A stretch of 64,000 nt of DNA from Olavius sp. associated proteobacterium Delta 1 (GTDB lineage: Bacteria > Desulfobacterota > Desulfobacteria > Desulfobacterales > JAFDCJ01), in the NCBI GenBank assembly GCA_902749685.1, contig CACVKW010000667.1, forward strand, positions 62,001-126,000. The letters are read 5' to 3'. Of this stretch, positions 60,583 to 64,000 are shown one piece after another. A model generated the notes under the pieces. It searched no databases, had not been told where the DNA came from, and saw only the letters and a list, made by a program, of their open reading frames with translations. The translations under genes and the position numbers were made by a program. Position 1 is the first letter of the stretch; each line of letters starts with the position of its first letter.

Positions 60583-61635
60583 TCAGGCGTTGCAGGGTTG
60601 CAGATGGTGCCTTTTTATCTTTTCAACCAGGGTGGTTCGATTCAGGTGAAGGAGCTTGGCCGCTTTATTTTTTACCCATTTGGTTTTTTCCAGCGACTGC
60701 AATATCAGTGCTTTTTCAAACTCGGTTACGGCGCTGTTCAGACAAATCCCTTCATCTGAGATCTCGATGGTGGTTGACGGTTCATATTTGTGGGTGGATT
60801 TAATTTCGGAGGGTAAATCCTGGGCGGAAATTTCCCCGGACCCTTTTAAAACGACCAGCCGCTCCATCATATTTTTCAGTTCCCGGACATTGCCCGGCCA
60901 GGCGTAACCCATCATCATGCCCAGTGCCTCTTCAGTAATTTTGTGGATACTGCGATCGTTTTTCCGGTTGGATTGTTCCATAAAATGGGAGATCAAAAAA
61001 GGTATATCGGACCTGCGATCCCGCAGTGACGGAAGCATCAACGGAATCACATAGAGCCGGTAATAGAGATCTTCACGAAAATTACCTTTTTGTACTTCTT
61101 CACTGAGATCACGATGGGTGGCTGCAATAATTCTGACATCGACCTTGATAGTTTTGGCGCCGCCGACCTGTTCAAATTCACCTTCTTCCAGCACCTTCAG
61201 AACCTTAACCTGGAGATCGGAACTCATGTCACCGATTTCATCCAATAGAATCGTTCCGCTGTCAGCCAATTCAAACTTACCCTGTTTTGAGGAAGTCGCA
61301 CCGGTGAAAGCGCCGCGCACGTGCCCGAATAGTTCACTCTCGAGCAAATTCTCAGGAATGGCACCGCAATTAATTGAAATAAAAGGTTTATTTCTGCGTT
61401 TGGATCGCTGGTGAATGGCTCTGGCCACCATCCCTTTGCCGGTCCCGGTTTCACCATTTAAAAGGATGGTGCTGTCGCAGTCCGCGACCTTCTGAACAAG
61501 ATCAAATACTTCACGCATTTTTCTGCTTTGACCGATAATATCGTGAAAACCGGATGCTTCTTTATTTTCTTCGAATGGAATTTTGCAGTGATTCGATGCA
61601 TCCGGTTTGGTTTTGTGTAGGGCTGCGTTCTGCAC
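60583..61635 (-). CDS. Sigma54 activator without receiver (FleQ/FlrA-like master regulator candidate)
   Basis: An activator of about 350 aa made of a short N-terminal stretch (about 40 residues), an AAA+ domain and a HTH. The AAA+ domain starts FHDIIGQSRKMREVFDLVQKVADCDSTILLNGETGTGKG, has the consensus contact loop GAFTGA, TILLDEIGDM and FREDLYYRLYVIPLML. The HTH (KNKAAKLLHLNRTTLVEKIKRHHL) has the NRTTLVEK helix of FleQ and FlrA. The FleQ receiver-like domain is absent, so it is constitutive or controlled by binding partners (FlhG and c-di-GMP regulate FleQ in Pseudomonas). I chose the GTG at 61635 with GGAGG 5 nt upstream over a TTG six codons earlier. It likely activates the sigma54 promoter of the next gene. 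Confidence 0.85.
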   Translation of the reverse strand: MQNAALHKTKPDASNHCKIPFEENKEASGFHDIIGQSRKMREVFDLVQKVADCDSTILLNGETGTGKGMVARAIHQRSKRRNKPFISINCGAIPENLLESELFGHVRGAFTGATSSKQGKFELADSGTILLDEIGDMSSDLQVKVLKVLEEGEFEQVGGAKTIKVDVRIIAATHRDLSEEVQKGNFREDLYYRLYVIPLMLPSLRDRRSDIPFLISHFMEQSNRKNDRSIHKITEEALGMMMGYAWPGNVRELKNMMERLVVLKGSGEISAQDLPSEIKSTHKYEPSTTIEISDEGICLNSAVTEFEKALILQSLEKTKWVKNKAAKLLHLNRTTLVEKIKRHHLQPCNA

Positions 61636-61658
61636 TCCATCCTCCTCGTACAAATAAA

Positions 61659-61682
61659 TTATTGTTGTTTTATCAACAATAA
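61659..61682. promoter_or_regulatory. Palindrome (operator candidate) before the FleQ-like gene
   Basis: TTATTGTTG (61659-61667) and CAACAATAA (61674-61682) form a perfect 9-bp inverted repeat with a 6-nt spacer (TTTTAT), 24 bp before the GTG start. It could bind a repressor dimer in the promoter or leader. No T-run and low GC make a terminator unlikely. Confidence 0.4.
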
Positions 61683-62314
61683 AATTGATAGATTTTTTCG
61701 TAAATGAGTATACTTGCAGAAAGAATGACCTTTGAGGTTGCCTGATGGTTCAAATCAGGTAGCTAAGGGAGGTAGCAATATCCATGCCGTGATTAATCGG
61801 TACGCTCGACGGACAGCAGACAATCGCTTCAGGTCAAAATGGATTGCAGAAAAAATTTTCAATATGAAGTATGTTGGAGGGATGGGTGGATACAACATTT
61901 TGTGGGATCATTTTTTTTAAGCTGCCAACCGCCAATGTCCTTAAAAAAGGAGCACCCCTAAAATCCAGAAACAAAAACGCTGGCAAGCCGCCGACCCCTG
62001 CCTTCAGCTATTGCATATTGCAAAAAAATGAAGGCCGGTTTGTTGGCTGAATCCGTGGCGAATATAAATTCACCGGCGAATCACCGGTCCGGAGATGAGC
62101 CGACCGCTGAGCCAAATGATGCAACAGGGACGCGATAGCTGACCGATCGGCTTATGAATTTAATCAGTTAGCCACCATTTGACGGATACAATACCGTGCA
62201 TTCGAATCCGCCCTTATCAAATTAGGCCGCCGGCCCGCGAACCGGATGAAAATGTGCAAATTGCGAAATCTGATATTAATTTTGCAAATGAATTCAGTGC
62301 GGATTATTTAATAA
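61683..62314. other. Long intergenic region with a possible + strand structured transcript
   Basis: About 630 bp with no credible gene; a 62-codon frame on + (61732-61920) has TTG start, no ribosome site and no family features. TTGATA (61685) and TATACT (61709-61714), 18 bp apart, look like a sigma70 promoter on +. Just beyond are three small hairpins in succession: ACCT/AGGT, CCTGAT/ATCAGG and GCTA/TAGC with loop AGGGAGG (61727-61776). No terminator was found, so this is a weak RNA candidate. The rest (61920-62314) shows only short GC-rich inverted words. Confidence 0.3.
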
Positions 62315-63061
62315 CTAGCAAAGTGCCGCCTGGGCGTCTTCAATTGTATGCACAACCGGGATTCCACCGGTTTCCTGAAATGATTTCAGCTCTTCACTCT
62401 GTTTGGGTGATGCCACCAGCTTGACGGCAACATTGGCCGACTGACAGCGCTGAAGTGTTGATATAATCAGTTTAATAAGCGAAACATTCGTTTCAGCCAC
62501 CTTGCAAAGGTCCAGAATCATTTTGTTCTTCTGTGATTCGGCCATGTCTTTGAGTTTAGACTGCAAAATGCCCTCGACATCTACTGATACCGGTCGAGTG
62601 ACCCTTAACGGCAGGGCCAAAACGGTAACATCTTCAATCTGTGAAAAATATTTATTGCCGTTTCCTGCCGTGTCATCATCTGCGGACTTGGGTGCCAATT
62701 TCATAATTTTTTCAACACGACCAATCAGCTCTTCGCCTTTGAAAGGCTTGACCATGTAATCCTTGACTCCCATTTTTACGATCTGCATGACGTTGTCTTT
62801 ACCGGATTCAGCCGTCAGCATAATCACAGGGATGTCCTTGAGCTCCGGTGCGCCCTTAAGTTTCTCAAGCATTTCAATGCCATTCATCACCGGCATGGTT
62901 ATATCCAATACGATCAATCCCGGTTTTTCTTTGGCGGCCGCGGCCAGTCCTTCCACACCGTTCTCGGCTTCAAATAATTCACAGTCATATTGCTTAAAAG
63001 CCTTTTTTACAATCATCCGAATGGTTTTACTGTCATCAACAGTTAAAACTTTTAGCGCCAT
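62315..63061 (-). CDS. Receiver-STAS fusion signalling protein
   Basis: A 248-residue protein of two domains. Residues 1-120 are a CheY-like receiver with D9-D10, phosphoacceptor D53 (LIVLDITMPVMNG), a Thr in IMLTAES and Lys in YMVKPFKG. Residues about 150-245 are a STAS (anti-anti-sigma-type) domain: PLRVTRPVSVDVEGILQSKLKDM, KNKMILDLCKVAETNVSLIKLIISTLQRCQ, ANVAVKLVASPKQSEELKSFQETGGIPVVHTIEDAQAAL. The Ser/Thr normally phosphorylated in STAS corresponds to the TNVS stretch. It follows a cheX gene by 18 bp under a sigma28 promoter, so CheX may dephosphorylate its receiver. It is not a standard chemotaxis component. Confidence 0.85.
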   Translation of the reverse strand: MALKVLTVDDSKTIRMIVKKAFKQYDCELFEAENGVEGLAAAAKEKPGLIVLDITMPVMNGIEMLEKLKGAPELKDIPVIMLTAESGKDNVMQIVKMGVKDYMVKPFKGEELIGRVEKIMKLAPKSADDDTAGNGNKYFSQIEDVTVLALPLRVTRPVSVDVEGILQSKLKDMAESQKNKMILDLCKVAETNVSLIKLIISTLQRCQSANVAVKLVASPKQSEELKSFQETGGIPVVHTIEDAQAALC

Positions 63062-63079
63062 AATGTTCCTCCAATAAAA

Positions 63080-63556
63080 TTAGTTTGCCGATTTCAAATA
63101 GACTGCCACCAGAGCGGTGTGATCGTGGCTGCGAAAATGATACTGTTCGCTCCGGTCCCAGCCCCTGGATTCAATCTTAAATTCTTTGCCGGTAGTAATG
63201 GACGGAATTGACAATTCGCATGTCAGGCCCGCATCACACAATTTGGATTTTAAATCGCCGCAGATCATATTGCACAGCTCACCGATGACGTCATGAATTT
63301 CCTCGTCACCTTCGATTTCATCGGTTTCCATGCCGAGCATCGCAGCCGTCATCTGGCAGGCAAACTCCTCATCCACGTCCAGATTCAAGTTGCCCAGCAC
63401 AGCCCCGGCGAAGCCCACTGATCCGACGATATGATTCCCATGATTAGTCTCTGCTGGATGGCCTTCAATCACCTCCATCGAAAGCATGGTATCAAATATA
63501 TTACCGACAACACTGGTTATAAACGTTTTTAAATCCAATGAATGAATCGAACTCAT
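63080..63556 (-). CDS. cheX: CheX-type phosphatase (second copy)
   Basis: A protein of about 158 aa of the CheX family with the paired Glu/Asn signature in DEEIHDVIGELCNMICGDLKSKL. Other segments: VGNIFDTMLSMEVIEGHPAE, FAGAVLGNLNLDVDEEFACQMTAAMLGMETDE and the C-terminal strand ALVAVYLK. I chose the ATG at 63556 (AAGGG 8 nt before) over an ATG five codons upstream. It is first after the sigma28 promoter at 63616-63642 and precedes the receiver-STAS gene, its probable partner. It differs strongly from the cheX at 18.6 kb. Confidence 0.85.
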   Translation of the reverse strand: MSSIHSLDLKTFITSVVGNIFDTMLSMEVIEGHPAETNHGNHIVGSVGFAGAVLGNLNLDVDEEFACQMTAAMLGMETDEIEGDEEIHDVIGELCNMICGDLKSKLCDAGLTCELSIPSITTGKEFKIESRGWDRSEQYHFRSHDHTALVAVYLKSAN

Positions 63557-63615
63557 TAATTTTCCCTTCATATTATCAGATACAAATAGCTGGCCTGGTC
63601 AAATCTTGATACCCT

Positions 63616-63642
63616 ATATCGGCTGTCAATGAAAATACTGTA
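63616..63642 (-). promoter_or_regulatory. Sigma28 (FliA) promoter of cheX / receiver-STAS
   Basis: The minus strand reads TACAGTAT-N11-GCCGATAT; the -35 box matches 6 of 8 consensus positions and the -10 box 7 of 8. The predicted start is near 63609, about 50 nt before the cheX ATG. Confidence 0.65.
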
Positions 63643-63805
63643 GATTTTTTTAAGGTATTACGGCGTGTCGGACGGTAATTGTCGATTGCAGATTGCGGAT
63701 TGATACAACCTGATCGAGGCGCATAGAGCATAGCGCGAAGGGAAAGGACTCAGGTTTGAAGACTGAGTGGTTGGAAGGCGGCATCCAGTATCCACAGATG
63801 CCATT

Positions 63806-64000
63806 CTAAGATATAAACGAACTTATATCATTGTACTCATCTTGCATGGTTTCCATGATCAACTCCATGCAATCGGCTTTGATTTTCAGGCTCTCCCATG
63901 CCAATTTGTCAAGGGGCGGAATCTTATTGTCTCCCCCGTAACCCATATTGAGGGCACGGCACAAAATATCCGCCAAATGAACGATTGACGCTTCCGTTAT
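63806..64000 (-). CDS. HDOD domain protein, C-terminal part only
   Basis: The frame is open from the right edge of the window to a TAG at 63806-63808. The 64 visible residues (VHLADILCRALNMGYGGDNKIPPLDKLAWESLKIKADCMELIMETMQDEYNDISSFIS) match the C-terminal end of HDOD proteins; compare VHVANVLCLMIGIGVGRDGLQHQPC and VYLANLLCQTDGAGNEDE in the two che-block copies. The start lies outside the window. It would be the fourth HDOD gene in the region. Confidence 0.75.
   Translation of the reverse strand: MTEASIVHLADILCRALNMGYGGDNKIPPLDKLAWESLKIKADCMELIMETMQDEYNDISSFIS

Noticed and set aside
61728-61800. c-di-GMP (GEMM) riboswitch
   Set aside because: Words such as GGTAGC recall the 3' part of GEMM, but the core conserved segments and GCAAAGCC-like elements are absent.
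61732-61920. 62-aa + strand protein
   Set aside because: TTG start, no ribosome site, and no recognisable features; it lies in a structured intergenic stretch.

Overview
The window is about 64 kb of a bacterial chromosome dominated by one nearly continuous flagellum and chemotaxis locus. Roughly 9.0-63.6 kb is read almost entirely on the minus strand. Gene content and order (flhF-flhG-fliA next to flhBA, a FlbD protein, sigma54-type regulators, DUF2802-like protein, CheX, CheD and HDOD proteins inside the che block) suggest a Gram-negative member of the Desulfobacterota (former Deltaproteobacteria), perhaps Desulfobacterales. P- and L-ring genes (flgI, flgH) confirm an outer membrane. Taxonomy is inferred from style, not from a marker gene.

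Layout: 0-5 kb holds unrelated genes: a partial FAD flavoprotein, a small hypothetical, an ADP-ribosylglycohydrolase overlapping rfbC, then rfbD (dTDP-rhamnose). 5.3-7.9 kb (+) is a signalling group: sigma54 response regulator, single-domain receiver, PilZ/YcgR-like protein. 8-13.1 kb (-) has a metallo-beta-lactamase protein coupled to an HDOD protein, an unknown, a GGDEF cyclase, cheW and an HTH/Cys-cluster protein. 13.4-13.6 kb (+) carries a candidate sigma54-driven small RNA. 13.8-31.2 kb: flgL, flgK, cheB, cheX, cheY, two HDODs, cheD, cheR, cheA, flgN, flgJ, flgI, flgH, flgA, flgG, flgF. 31.5-46.7 kb: DUF2802-like gene, fliA, flhG, flhF, flhA, flhB, fliR, fliQ, fliP, fliO, fliN, fliM, fliL, two motB-like genes, motA, flbD. 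46.8-58.5 kb: flgE, flgD, fliK, fliJ, fliI, fliH, fliG, fliF, fliE, flgC, flgB. 58.8-64 kb: two sigma54 activators, a receiver-STAS protein, a second cheX and a partial HDOD gene.

Reading promoters by eye gives a coherent hierarchy. Sequences with exact GG/GC spacing for sigma54 stand before the NtrC-like regulator (60.2 kb), flgB (58.5 kb), fliK (50.9 kb), motA (46.2 kb), flgF (31.3 kb) and the small RNA (13.4 kb). Sigma28 (FliA) sequences stand before flgN-cheA (25.9 kb), the HTH-cheW group (13.2 kb) and cheX/receiver-STAS (63.6 kb). The inferred cascade is: FleQ-like activator, then NtrC-like regulator plus sigma54 for basal body and hook, then FliA for chemotaxis and late genes. Flagellin, cap, chemoreceptor, sigma54 and the partner histidine kinase genes are not in the window.

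The most unusual items are the roughly 80-nt sigma54-preceded small RNA with C-rich loops, a MotB paralogue whose ion-binding Asp is replaced by Gly beside a normal MotB, an FlhF with a C-terminal cysteine module, and several families of dispersed palindromic intergenic repeats.
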